Shown: positions 53,285-63,779 of the stretch, piece by piece
How the letters are laid out: every line of letters starts with the position of its first letter
Position numbering within the stretch: the first letter of the stretch is position 1
Source of the DNA: Bradyrhizobium sp. Ce-3
GTDB lineage: Bacteria > Pseudomonadota > Alphaproteobacteria > Rhizobiales > Xanthobacteraceae
Direction: 5' to 3'
Assembly (NCBI RefSeq): GCF_022835695.1
Contig: NZ_BQUV01000004.1
Location: 558,001-622,000, forward strand
Length of the DNA: 64,000 nucleotides
The notes under the pieces: generated by a model
The model's input: the letters and a program-made list of their open reading frames with translations, nothing else
The model's database searches: none
Told to the model about the DNA's origin: nothing
Position numbers and translations under genes: made by a program

Positions 53285-54076
53285 ATGGTCAGCGATTTGG
53301 TGTTGACCGATATCCGCGCCGGATATCGCGTCCTGACGCTCAACAGGCCCGACCGGCTGAATTCGTTCAGCGCCGAGCTGCACGCCGCATTGATGGCCGC
53401 GCTGGTCGCGGCCGAGCAGGACAAATCCTGCCGCGCGCTGATCCTGACTGGGGCCGGACGCGGATTCTGCGCCGGGCAGGATCTCTCGGACGGCGTGTTC
53501 ACGCCGGGCGAAACGCCAGATCTCTCGGTGCCTATCGAAAAATTCTACAACCCGCTGGTGCGCAAGCTGCGCAACCTTCCGATGCCGGTGGTGTGCGCCG
53601 TCAACGGCGTGGCCGCGGGTGCCGGGGCGAATGTCGCCTTCGCCTGCGATATCGTACTCGCCGCGCGGTCGGCCAAGTTCATCCAGGCATTCGCGAAGCT
53701 CGGCCTCGTCCCGGACTCCGGCGGCACCTGGTTCCTGCCGCGGCTGGTCGGCCCGGCGCGGGCGCGCGCCCTGACCTTGCTGGCCGAGCCGGTCTCCGCC
53801 GAACGCGCGGAAGCCTGGGGCATGATCTGGAGGATGGTCGAGGATGCGGAGCTGATGGCCGAGGCCCATGCCCTCGCCGCCAATCTCGCAACCCAACCGA
53901 CCGACGGCCTTGCCCTGATCAAGCAGGCACTCGATGCATCCGAGACCAACACGCTCGATGCTCAACTCGAGCTCGAGCGCGACTTCCAGGGCCGCGCCGG
54001 GCGAACGTCCGACTTCGCCGAAGGCGTCACCGCATTCCTCGAAAAGCGCTCGCCGCGCTTTGTCGGACGGGCGTAG
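53285..54076 (+). CDS. paaG: Ring-1,2-epoxyphenylacetyl-CoA isomerase (enoyl-CoA hydratase family)
   Basis: 263 residues. Crotonase fold with the oxyanion-hole segments GAGRGFCAGQDLSDGVF (about 57-73) and CAVNGVAAGAGANVAFACDI (about 104-123), and the catalytic acid region KLGLVPDSGGTWFLPRL. The GRGFCAGQDL wording is characteristic of PaaG, which turns ring-epoxyphenylacetyl-CoA into the oxepin form. The paaZ gene follows and the TetR gene of PaaR type is downstream, which supports the assignment. The ring epoxidase genes (paaABCDE) are not in the window. Confidence 0.88.
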   Translation: MVSDLVLTDIRAGYRVLTLNRPDRLNSFSAELHAALMAALVAAEQDKSCRALILTGAGRGFCAGQDLSDGVFTPGETPDLSVPIEKFYNPLVRKLRNLPMPVVCAVNGVAAGAGANVAFACDIVLAARSAKFIQAFAKLGLVPDSGGTWFLPRLVGPARARALTLLAEPVSAERAEAWGMIWRMVEDAELMAEAHALAANLATQPTDGLALIKQALDASETNTLDAQLELERDFQGRAGRTSDFAEGVTAFLEKRSPRFVGRA

Positions 54077-54140
54077 CATTGAACGTTCCGCCGACAAGGC
54101 AAGACGCAACAGAGATCACAGGTCAAGGGATTCGATTTCG

Positions 54141-56212
<2,072 letters not shown>

Positions 56213-56213
<1 letters not shown>

Positions 56214-56231
56214 GATCCGCACCGCGGATCC
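56213..56231. terminator. Hairpin between convergent paaZ and paaR
   Basis: GGATCCGC (56213-56220) and GCGGATCC (56224-56231) form a perfect 8-bp stem with a three-base loop starting at the last base of the paaZ stop. It may end both convergent transcripts. Confidence 0.5.
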
Positions 56232-56243
56232 GGGCGTATCGCA

Positions 56244-56918
56244 TCAGAGCAGCGCGGCCTGACGGCTTCGGCCGGCGGGCTTCGCCTTACCGCGCGGCCG
56301 GTTGGCGGCGGCTGCCGCCTCCTCCGCACCGGCCAGCACCAGCTGCGCGACGAAGTCGGCATACTCGGCGCGGGTCATCGGCCCGCCCTCGCGAAACCAC
56401 ATATAATGCCAGTTCAGCATGCCGAAGACGCTCATGGTCAGCGGCTTGAGGACGCGCTTCTGCTTCGCCGCCGGCACCGCCGCCGCCAGCGCCTCCGACA
56501 TGATCCCGACCAGGATCCGCTCGCTCGCCAGCAGCGGCAGCTGCTTCTCCTTCGGCAACAGCTTCAGGCTTGCGATCTGCACCTGATGCTCGGCGTCGGC
56601 ATGCCGGTACAGCTCGAGCAGGGTCGCAACGATGGTCCGGAAGCGCTCAACCGGATCGCCGGCCGACGCGCTCGCCTTGCGAACCGCCGCCACCAGCTTC
56701 TCTAGATGCGACGACAGGATATCGAACAGGATCGCCTCCTTGTCGGGATAATAGTGATAGAGCAGCGCCTTCGAGACCCCGCACGCCTCCGCGATGGTGT
56801 TCATCGACGTCCCGACATATCCCGAAGCAGCAAACAGCTCGGCCGAGCGATGCAGCATCGAGAGGCGCTTGTCGTCGTAGTCCTTGGCGCGCGATCGGGC
56901 CATGTTTTTGCGTTCCAT
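56244..56918 (-). CDS. TetR-family regulator, PaaR-like
   Basis: 224 residues from the ATG at 56918 (an ATG at 56903 is a good alternative, with GGAACG upstream). DNA-binding helices: AELFAASGYVGTSMNTIAEA then CGVSKALLYHYYPDKEAILF. C-terminal domain LTMSVFGMLNWHYMWFREGG is typical of the PaaR/TetR_C group, which binds phenylacetyl-CoA and represses phenylacetate genes. The C-terminus is Ala/Lys/Arg-rich. Its own upstream region holds a copy of the operator found before paaG, consistent with autoregulation. Confidence 0.88.
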   Translation of the reverse strand: MERKNMARSRAKDYDDKRLSMLHRSAELFAASGYVGTSMNTIAEACGVSKALLYHYYPDKEAILFDILSSHLEKLVAAVRKASASAGDPVERFRTIVATLLELYRHADAEHQVQIASLKLLPKEKQLPLLASERILVGIMSEALAAAVPAAKQKRVLKPLTMSVFGMLNWHYMWFREGGPMTRAEYADFVAQLVLAGAEEAAAAANRPRGKAKPAGRSRQAALL

Positions 56919-57022
56919 CGGCCGGCTATCCGGCCCTCGTCTTCAGCTGCGAACCGGCAACGGAATGCCTGGCACAAGCATCCCTGTCCGCCCGCAGGGG
57001 GCTACGTCCGGGGCGGCCATTT

Positions 57023-57044
57023 ATTGACCATCCGGTCGGACAAT
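57023..57044. promoter_or_regulatory. PaaR-type operator upstream of the TetR gene
   Basis: ATTGACCATCC followed by GGTCGGACAAT, a 22-bp site sharing 16 of 22 positions with the one before paaG, about 105 bases upstream of the regulator start. Confidence 0.6.
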
Positions 57045-57392
57045 TCTACGACGTATAGGAAATGGGCCGCGGCGTTGCAATCCGGCCATTGCAAGTCCGC
57101 CCTCGCCGGAACCCGGCAACGCGTTGCCCAAACCGCAGGCGGTTGATCGCCTGGAAATCCCAGATTCCGAATCCGCCGCCAATGCCGCCATATTCGCAGC
57201 ATTGCGGGAGGCCGATTGGCGATCGGCTTGGGAAGGCTTTTTCTCGACGCGCCTCGCCGACAGAAATAGTCTGTTGCAGGACCCATCAATGCGTATCTTT
57301 GATTGCAAAGTTGCGATGGCGACCGACATTCGCGCTCGAGCGCCGACAAGCCATGCTATCCTCCGCGAGCACTGCAACGCGAAGGAGGTTCT
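57045..57392. other. Intergenic stretch without a supported gene
   Basis: Short frames occur on both strands but none has both a ribosome binding site and a recognisable sequence. It should hold the promoter for the 48-residue gene at 57393. Confidence 0.4.
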
Positions 57393-57539
57393 ATGCGGCG
57401 AACATCTTCTTCCTGGCTTTACGCTTTTGGTCGAATGACGCGGCGCCTGCAGGCTTGGCGCCGCAAGCTAGCGCGATCCGCCGCAGCCGAAGGCCGCGAC
57501 AACCTTCACGAGATTTTTCTCTTCGGCCCGCACGGCTAA
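57393..57539 (+). CDS. Small cationic protein (48 aa)
   Basis: An ATG at 57393 is preceded by a near-perfect Shine-Dalgarno AAGGAGGT four bases away. The 48 residues (starting MRRTSSSWLYAFGRMTRRLQ, ending EIFLFGPHG) are strongly basic with an amphipathic middle (QAWRRKLARSAAAEG). No family is known to me. The quality of the ribosome site is the main argument for a real gene. Confidence 0.5.
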   Translation: MRRTSSSWLYAFGRMTRRLQAWRRKLARSAAAEGRDNLHEIFLFGPHG

Positions 57540-57592
57540 CGGCCTGCTCCTATTCCGGACATTCGCAACCAGTGCGCTGCCCTTGCGGCGCG

Positions 57593-57615
57593 ACTCGCCG
57601 GCAATGCCGGCGAGT
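57593..57615. terminator. Hairpin, possible terminator of the small gene
   Basis: ACTCGCCGGC (57593-57602) and GCCGGCGAGT (57606-57615) form a perfect 10-bp stem with a three-base loop, about 55 bases beyond the 48-residue gene. No T-run follows. Confidence 0.4.
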
Positions 57616-57818
57616 CCCAAGCGGAGGGACGCCACGCGCGAGCGGACGCCTGGCTGCCGAAACCCGCCGGGATGGTCGCGGTGAAGACGGCCAACGCGAA
57701 CTCTCCCCAGGACATCGTCGCCGGCTACAGATCACAGACCTTCAACAGCGCGATCCTGTCGGATCGGTTCTATGACGGGTTCACGTTGCCGGATTACCTG
57801 TTGTCCGGCCCGCAAGCG

Positions 57819-58577
57819 CTAGACCCAGCCACCGTCGACGATATGGCTCTGGTTGGTGCACGCGCCGCTGTCATCGGCCGCGAAGAACAGCACGACGCGG
57901 GCGATCTCATCAGGCACGAGTTTGCGCTTGAGGCATTGCCGCTGCATCAGCTCGGCCACGCCTTCGGGCGTCAGCCAGTTATCCTGCTGCCGCTGTGTCA
58001 TGATCCATCCGGGCAGGATGGAATTGACCCGTATATTGCTCGGCCCAAGATCGCGGGCGAGCGCACGGGTGAGCCCCTGAACCGCCGACTTGGCTGTGGT
58101 GTAGCAGGGCATGTTGCCCTGGCCGATCACCCAGCTCACCGAGCCCATGTTGATGATCGAACCGCCGCCTGCCTGCTTCATGTCAGGGGCAACCGCCTGG
58201 GCGCTGAAGAACTGATGCTTCAGATTGGTGGCGAACCGCTCGTCCCAATACTCCGGGGTGACGTCTTCGATCGCGTGACGATCATCGCGCGCCGCGTTGT
58301 TGACCAGGATGGTGATCGGGCCGAGCGCTTCGCGGATGCCAGCGATCGCGCGTCGCAGGGCAGCGATGTCGCGCAGGTCGGCGTGCTCGAAATGCACGCG
58401 GGACTGCGCCGGCAGGCTGTCAAGCAGCTGCTTTGATGCGGTCTGATCGAGGTCGATGAAGCCGACCCGCGCGCCCTGGCCGATGAACTGGCGGACGATC
58501 GCCTCGCCGATGCCGGAACCGCCACCGGTGACCAATACGGTCCGGTCCTTGAGGCTTGGATAGATGGCACCCTGCAT
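57819..58577 (-). CDS. Short-chain dehydrogenase (sugar 1-dehydrogenase-like)
   Basis: 252 residues from the ATG at 58577 (MQGAIYPSLKDRTV) with GAGAG seven bases upstream. Rossmann motif VLVTGGGSGIGEAI (about 13-26), NNAARDD, catalytic Ser region INMGSVSWVIG and YTTAKSAVQ (the YxxxK pair), and RVNSILPGWIMTQRQ. SDRs of this kind oxidise L-arabinose, D-xylose or L-rhamnose to lactones. Its position behind the ROK regulator and opposite a sugar ABC operon supports a sugar substrate, identity unknown. Confidence 0.88.
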   Translation of the reverse strand: MQGAIYPSLKDRTVLVTGGGSGIGEAIVRQFIGQGARVGFIDLDQTASKQLLDSLPAQSRVHFEHADLRDIAALRRAIAGIREALGPITILVNNAARDDRHAIEDVTPEYWDERFATNLKHQFFSAQAVAPDMKQAGGGSIINMGSVSWVIGQGNMPCYTTAKSAVQGLTRALARDLGPSNIRVNSILPGWIMTQRQQDNWLTPEGVAELMQRQCLKRKLVPDEIARVVLFFAADDSGACTNQSHIVDGGWV

Positions 58578-58655
58578 TGGCATACTCTCGATTGGACGCC
58601 TGAACGGCGTCGGTTGGTTGGCTACGGCCCAACAATGGACCACAGCTCCCGAGAA

Positions 58656-59927
58656 TTACTCGGTTGTCTCCATATGGTTTCGGTCCACGACCCGCAGCGT
58701 CCGCCGCACCATGCCGTCGACAATCGTCGCGGACTCGCTGGGACGTACGTGGATCGCCGTGGACTTGAGCAGCCACGGCAGCACCGCCTGGTCGAGCCGC
58801 TCCTCGTAAGCACTGCGCATCATGTCGAAAGCCTGCAGGCCGGGGCCTGCGAGGACGAGATGGTGCGGGCGCAGCACCGATATCGTTGTGGCGACCGCCT
58901 CGGCAAGCGCGTGGCCTGCCTGGCGGAATAGCTGCTCGAGACGGGGATCTCCGGCGCGCGCACGCGCGCGCAGCAGAGCCATCTGCGCCTCGGACGGCTG
59001 CTGCGACACCGCCGGCGGCAGGTCGAGAAAGGTGCGGGCGTCGCGGTAGAGCGCATAGTCGGCGAGATGCGCCTCGATGCAGCCGCGCTGGCCGCAGCGG
59101 CATTGCGGACCGTTCGCCGCCAGCTTGACATGGCCGATCTCGCTGCCAGCGCCGGCGCCCCAGCGCGCTTCACCATCGACGATGATACCCATGCCGATGC
59201 CGTGACCGACCATGAGCGTGGCCGTCAGGCCCTGCGCCAGCGCCGGTTCGGCCGCGACGAGCGCCAGTGCCACCGCGACCGCGTCGTTCGCCATCACGAC
59301 TTCGACGCCGAATTCCTGGCGGATCGGGGTCGCCAGATCGACATCGGTGATCGACAGCGCCGGGCTCCACAGATGGCGTCCGGTGTCGGCATCGACGATG
59401 CCCTGCAGCGCAATCCCGATTCCGAGCAGCCGGTCTCGCGGCGTGGCGGTCTCATCGAGCATGGCCTCGATCTGCGCGGTCACGAGGTCGCACAATGCGC
59501 CTGCATCGAGCCCGCGCGTCGTCAGTTCAAGCCGCGATTGCGCCAGGGCGGAGCCGCTGAAATCGGCAATCAATGTCTCGATCAGATTCATCCGCAGCGA
59601 GACCGCAATGATGCGGCCGAACTCGGGATTCAAGGTCAGCAGGACTGCCGGCCGGCCGCGGCGGCGCCCGCTCAGGCCATCGGTATCCTCGTCGTCGCTA
59701 TCGTCGGTCCACAACGTCGCCGCATCCGGCTCGGCTTCGCACAGCAGGTCTTCCGCCATCAGCTTCGACGTGATGGCCGAAATGGCCGGGAAGCTCAGCC
59801 CCGTGCTGCGTGCCAACTCGACGCGCGGCAATGGCCCCTGACGCCGCAAGACTTCAACGAGACGGCCGCGGTTCGATCCGCGGGCCAGATTTGAAGCACG
59901 TCTCAGCGGCTCGGACTGCTCATTCAT
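58656..59927 (-). CDS. ROK-family transcriptional repressor
   Basis: 423 residues from the ATG at 59927 (MNEQSEPLRRASNLARG); the frame opens from a TTG at 59972, which is less likely. N-terminal winged helix LVEVLRRQGPLPRVELARST then GLSFPAISAITSKLMAEDL; ROK sugar-binding domain LLGIGIALQGIVDADTG, VVMANDAVAVALALV, GIGMGIIVDGEARWGAGAGS, EIGHVKL and the zinc motif CRCGQRGCIEAH. It is divergent from the sugar ABC operon, with a palindrome at the shared promoter, and co-oriented with the SDR gene 78 bases on. Confidence 0.93.
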   Translation of the reverse strand: MNEQSEPLRRASNLARGSNRGRLVEVLRRQGPLPRVELARSTGLSFPAISAITSKLMAEDLLCEAEPDAATLWTDDSDDEDTDGLSGRRRGRPAVLLTLNPEFGRIIAVSLRMNLIETLIADFSGSALAQSRLELTTRGLDAGALCDLVTAQIEAMLDETATPRDRLLGIGIALQGIVDADTGRHLWSPALSITDVDLATPIRQEFGVEVVMANDAVAVALALVAAEPALAQGLTATLMVGHGIGMGIIVDGEARWGAGAGSEIGHVKLAANGPQCRCGQRGCIEAHLADYALYRDARTFLDLPPAVSQQPSEAQMALLRARARAGDPRLEQLFRQAGHALAEAVATTISVLRPHHLVLAGPGLQAFDMMRSAYEERLDQAVLPWLLKSTAIHVRPSESATIVDGMVRRTLRVVDRNHMETTE

Positions 59928-60059
59928 GCCGACTTTTTTAATTCGCTTGATGAAATTATTCAACGGACACAACCCGGATGTTGGTTAAAAAGCGCACATA
60001 GCGGCCAAAATACATCACCCTAATACTATTATTGCTTGAAGACATGGACACGAACATCC

Positions 60060-60108
60060 TTGACTGGACATTTTGTCGCGCTAATTTATTAGTTACGTGA
60101 ATAAAATA
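60060..60108 (+). promoter_or_regulatory. Promoter and ROK operator of the sugar ABC operon
   Basis: TTGACT (60060-60065) and TAATTT (60082-60087) give a -35/-10 pair with 16-base spacing. A palindrome TAATTTATT (60082-60090) and AATAAAATA (60100-60108), 8 of 9 positions symmetric around a 9-base spacer, overlaps the -10 element. AT-rich dyads of this type are usual for ROK repressors. Confidence 0.55.
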
Positions 60109-60167
60109 AGGCGTGAAAAGCGCCAAGCGTGAATCCCCTCATCGGGGGTGTCGTCAGGGAGGTGCAT

Positions 60168-61133
60168 ATGAATGACTCAATGAAAAGATTGATCGTGCCG
60201 CTGTTGGCGGGCGCGGCCGCGCTCGCGATGGCAACGGGAGTAGCACAGGCACAGCAGAAAAAAACCATCGCGCTGGTGACCAATGTCGCGGCCGATTTCT
60301 GGACCATCGCGGGCCGCGGGCTTGAGAAGGCGCAGAAGGAGCACCCGGAATACAATATCGAGCTGATCGTCACCAATGAAGGGACGGCGGCGGGCCAGCG
60401 GCGCGAGCTCGACGATCTGCTCGTGCGCGGTGTCGCCGGCATCTCGATCTCCGTCGACGATGCGCCGCATGCAACCGAAGAGCTCAACAAGGTTGCGGCC
60501 AAGACCGTCCTGATCACGACGGACAGCGATGCGCCGCAGAGCAATCGCCTCGCCTATATCGGCACCGACAACGTCGCGGCCGGGCGGCAGGCCGGCGAGG
60601 AGATCAAGAAGGCGCTGCCGAACGGCGGCAAGATCGCGCTGTTCGTCGGCACCATGGATGCCGACAACGCCCGCGAGCGGGTGCAGGGCATCAAGGAAGC
60701 CATCGCCGGCACCAAGGTCGAGCTGGTCGACGTGTTCACCGACCAGGTGGACTTTGCCAAGGCCAAGGCGAACATGGAAAACGTGCTCGTCAAATATCCC
60801 GACATCGCGCTGCTGTCCGGGCTGTGGAGCTACGAGACGCCGCTGATCTATGACGCGGTCAAGGCCGCGGGCAAGGCCGGCAAGGTGAAGATCGTCGGCT
60901 TCGACGAGGACCAGCGCACGCTGCGCGGCATCTCCGACGGCACCATCGAGTCCACGGTCGTGCAGCAGCCCTACGAGTTCGGCTACCTCTCCGCCACCAA
61001 CATCATCAAGACGCTGAACGGCGACAAATCCTGGATTCCGAAGGACAGCAAGCTGATCGTGCCGACCAAGGTGATCAGCAAGACCAACGTCGCGGAATTC
61101 GCCGGACATCTGAAGGAACTGCTGAAGAAATAA
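60168..61133 (+). CDS. Sugar ABC transporter periplasmic binding protein (ribose type)
   Basis: 321 residues from the ATG at 60168 (GGGAGGTG upstream). Signal peptide (KRLIVPLLAGAAALAMATGV, cleavage after AQA). Type I sugar-binding fold: IALVTNVAADFWTIAGRGLE, LLVRGVAGISISVDDAPHAT, AYIGTDNVAAGRQAGEEIKK, IVGFDEDQRTLRGISDGTIE, VVQQPYEFGYLSATNI. It belongs to the RbsB/XylF-like group. The sugar is unknown. It is the first and, by the hairpin that follows, probably the most highly expressed gene of the operon. Confidence 0.93.
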   Translation: MNDSMKRLIVPLLAGAAALAMATGVAQAQQKKTIALVTNVAADFWTIAGRGLEKAQKEHPEYNIELIVTNEGTAAGQRRELDDLLVRGVAGISISVDDAPHATEELNKVAAKTVLITTDSDAPQSNRLAYIGTDNVAAGRQAGEEIKKALPNGGKIALFVGTMDADNARERVQGIKEAIAGTKVELVDVFTDQVDFAKAKANMENVLVKYPDIALLSGLWSYETPLIYDAVKAAGKAGKVKIVGFDEDQRTLRGISDGTIESTVVQQPYEFGYLSATNIIKTLNGDKSWIPKDSKLIVPTKVISKTNVAEFAGHLKELLKK

Positions 61134-61148
61134 CTTTACCGGCATCAC

Positions 61149-61174
61149 CGCCCGGCCGCGATGGCGGCCGGGCG
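61149..61174 (+). promoter_or_regulatory. Intercistronic hairpin after the binding-protein gene
   Basis: CGCCCGGCCGC (61149-61159) pairs with GCGGCCGGGCG (61164-61174) around GATG: an 11-bp GC stem between the binding-protein and ATPase genes, of the type that stabilises the upstream message. Confidence 0.65.
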
Positions 61175-61194
61175 GGTGCAGGAGGACATGCCGC

Positions 61195-62721
61195 ATGGCG
61201 GAGATGCTGCTCGAACTCAGCGGAATCAGCAAGACCTATCCCGGCGTCAGGGCGCTCGACGACGTCAATTTGCGCGTCTGCCGCGGCGAGGTGCTGGGCC
61301 TGATCGGCGAGAATGGCGCCGGCAAGTCGACGCTGATGCGCGTGCTGGCCGGCGTGATCGCACCGAGCGCCGGCGTGATCCGCATCGGCGGCAACGAGCA
61401 CGCCCGGATGACGGTGACCGAGGCGACGCAATGCGGCATCGCCTTTGTGCACCAGGAGCTGAACCTGTTTGAAAATCTCGACGTCGCAGCCAATGTCTTC
61501 ATCGGACGCGAGAAGCTGGCCGGCGGCCCGCTGAAGCTGGTGGACAATGCTGAGATGCACGCCCGCGTGATGCCGCTGCTGGAACGGCTGGGCGCCGATT
61601 TCACGCCGAGCACGCTGGTCGAGAATCTGTCGATCGCGGAGCGCCAGATGGTCGAGATCGCCAAGGCGCTCTCGATCGACGCACGCGTGATCATCATGGA
61701 CGAGCCGACCTCCAGCCTGACGATTTCGGAGACGGAACGGCTGCTGGGGGTGATTGCCGACCTGAAGACGCACGGCATCTCGGTGATCTACATCTCTCAC
61801 CGGCTGTGCGAGATCATGACTTGCGCCGATCGCGTCGTGGTGCTGCGCGACGGGCGCACCGTGGGAGAGCTGGCGCGGGACGAACTGAGCCATGCCGCCA
61901 TGATCCGGCTGATGATCGGCCGCGACCTGAAGGCGCTGTACACGCCGCCGGCGCAAGCGCCGCAGCCGGGCGGCTGCGATATTGACGGCGTCGTGACATC
62001 GGCCTTTCCCGACCGGCAGATCAACCTGTCGGTACGGCGCGGCGAGATCCTCGGCCTCGCCGGACTCGTTGGTGCCGGCCGCACCTCGCTTGCCCGCGCG
62101 GTGTTCGGTGTCGACCCGCTGCTCGGCGGCGAGATCAGGATCGACAACGCGCCGGTCGGCGTCGCGACGCCGCGGGATGCGATCAGGCTGGGGATCTACC
62201 TGGTGCCGGAAGATCGCAAGAAATCCGGGCTGGTGCTGGAATTGCCGATCCGGGAGAACGTGACGCTTGCGAGCCTGCTGGATCATGCGCGGATGTGGCT
62301 GGTCAACGGCACGGCCGAGCGCAAGATCGCGAAAGACCAGGCCAGGCGCCTGTCCATCAAGGCGCCGAGCGTCGACATGGAAGCCGTGACGCTGTCCGGC
62401 GGCAACCAGCAGAAGGTGGTGCTCGGCAAGTGGCTCTCGATGCAGCCGCGCGTGATGTTCTTCGACGAGCCGACCCGCGGCATCGACGTCGGTGCCAAGA
62501 GCGAGATCTATGCGCTGATGCGCAGCCTCGCCGACCAGGGCGTCGCGATCGTGATGATCTCATCGGACATGGAGGAAGTCATCGGCGTCTCCGACCGGGT
62601 CGCGGTGATGCACGAAGGCAGCGTCAGCGGCGTGCTCGAGCGTGACCAGTTCAGCGAATACAACGTGTTGAGGCTGGCGGTCGGCCAGGCGCTCGAACCG
62701 ATGGAGGCCGCGGCGCCATGA
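61195..62721 (+). CDS. Sugar ABC transporter ATPase (RbsA/XylG type, two ATPase domains)
   Basis: 508 residues with two nucleotide-binding halves. The first has Walker A GENGAGKSTLM, ENLSIAERQMVEIAKALS and IIMDEPTSSLT; the second has a degenerate Walker A (GLVGAGRTSLARAV), signature LSGGNQQKVVLGKWLS and FFDEPTRGIDVGAKSEIY. This pattern is diagnostic of RbsA/MglA/XylG proteins. It overlaps the permease gene by four bases. Confidence 0.95.
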   Translation: MAEMLLELSGISKTYPGVRALDDVNLRVCRGEVLGLIGENGAGKSTLMRVLAGVIAPSAGVIRIGGNEHARMTVTEATQCGIAFVHQELNLFENLDVAANVFIGREKLAGGPLKLVDNAEMHARVMPLLERLGADFTPSTLVENLSIAERQMVEIAKALSIDARVIIMDEPTSSLTISETERLLGVIADLKTHGISVIYISHRLCEIMTCADRVVVLRDGRTVGELARDELSHAAMIRLMIGRDLKALYTPPAQAPQPGGCDIDGVVTSAFPDRQINLSVRRGEILGLAGLVGAGRTSLARAVFGVDPLLGGEIRIDNAPVGVATPRDAIRLGIYLVPEDRKKSGLVLELPIRENVTLASLLDHARMWLVNGTAERKIAKDQARRLSIKAPSVDMEAVTLSGGNQQKVVLGKWLSMQPRVMFFDEPTRGIDVGAKSEIYALMRSLADQGVAIVMISSDMEEVIGVSDRVAVMHEGSVSGVLERDQFSEYNVLRLAVGQALEPMEAAAP

Positions 62722-63779
62722 TGAAGAAGGAACTCGGCCTGTTCTTGCTGCTCGCGGTGATCTCGGCGATCACCGGCGCGATCAACCCGGCCTTCCTGTC
62801 GTTCGTGAACCTCTTGAACATGGCCAATCTGATCGGCCTGTTCGGGGTATTCGCGCTCGGTGAAGGGCTGGTCATCATCACCGGAGGCATCGATCTTTCG
62901 CTCGGCTCGATGTTCGCGCTGCTTGGCGTCATCTTCATCGACCTGCTGACGACGTATCAGGTGCCCTGGCCGCTTGCGCTGTTGCTGGTGCTGATGGGCG
63001 GGCTGGCGCTGGGCGGCATCCAGGGCTTCCTGATCACACGGCTGAAAATGCAGCCCTTCATCGTGACGCTGTGCGGGCTGCTGATCTATCGCGGCGCCGC
63101 GCGCTACTACACCAGCGATTCGACGCGCGGCTTCGGCTACGGTGACGAGGCCAGCACGCTGAGCAACATCGCGTCCGGCAATGTCGCAGGCATTCCGAAC
63201 ACCTTCATCTTCCTGATCATCCTGGCGCTGATCCTCGGCGTGCTGCTGCATCGCTCGGTCTACGGGCGCTGGCTCTATGCGGTGGGCAAGAACGAGGAAG
63301 CGGCGCGCTTCTCCGGCATCAACACCAACGTCGTGATCGCGACCGCCTACGTCATCAGCGGCGGCCTCGCCGGCGTCTCGACCGTGATGTTCGTGTTCTA
63401 CACCAACTCGGTCTCACCGAGCTCGTTCGGCAACTTCTACGAACTCTATGCGATTGCGGCCGCCGTGCTCGGCGGGTGCAGCCTGCGCGGCGGCGAGGGT
63501 TCGATTCTCGGCATCGTGCTGGGGACCGCGTTGCTGCAGGTGCTGCAGAACCTGGTCAACATCCTGGGCATTCCGAATTCGCTGAACTTCGCGGTGATGG
63601 GGACGGTGATCCTGATCGGCGTGCTTGCGGATCAGCAATTGCAGGCCCGCCGGCGGCGCAAGGCCGCCCTGGCCGGCCTCGCCCGCACAGCGCCGAAAGC
63701 GACACCGGGGCAAGGCAAGCAGAGCACGTCGACGCTCAGCGCGGCTGCGGTGCGAACCGGCACGGGCGAGCAGACATGA
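62718..63779 (+). CDS. Sugar ABC transporter permease (RbsC type)
   Basis: 353 residues, with eight to ten membrane helices. RbsC-like motifs: LVIITGGIDLSLGSMFALLG, LITRLKMQPFIVTLCGLLIY, GRWLYAVGKNEEAARFSGIN, and AIAAAVLGGCSLRGGEGSIL. A soluble basic/Thr-rich tail of about 40 residues ends the protein. It is translationally coupled to the ATPase gene (ATGA overlap). No further gene is seen to the window end. Confidence 0.94.
   Translation: MMKKELGLFLLLAVISAITGAINPAFLSFVNLLNMANLIGLFGVFALGEGLVIITGGIDLSLGSMFALLGVIFIDLLTTYQVPWPLALLLVLMGGLALGGIQGFLITRLKMQPFIVTLCGLLIYRGAARYYTSDSTRGFGYGDEASTLSNIASGNVAGIPNTFIFLIILALILGVLLHRSVYGRWLYAVGKNEEAARFSGINTNVVIATAYVISGGLAGVSTVMFVFYTNSVSPSSFGNFYELYAIAAAVLGGCSLRGGEGSILGIVLGTALLQVLQNLVNILGIPNSLNFAVMGTVILIGVLADQQLQARRRRKAALAGLARTAPKATPGQGKQSTSTLSAAAVRTGTGEQT

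Noticed and set aside
52901-54109. N-terminal extension of the AraC frame on the minus strand
   Set aside because: It overlaps paaG antisense and has no AraC-family similarity before the MTMQSGD start.
57124-57438. 104-codon plus-strand frame
   Set aside because: No ribosome site and no motif; it overlaps the better-supported small gene at 57393 in another frame.
57672-57818. Start of a plus-strand frame (MVAVKTANANSPQDIVAGYR)
   Set aside because: Slightly protein-like composition, but it runs into the antisense of the SDR gene and has no ribosome site or family.
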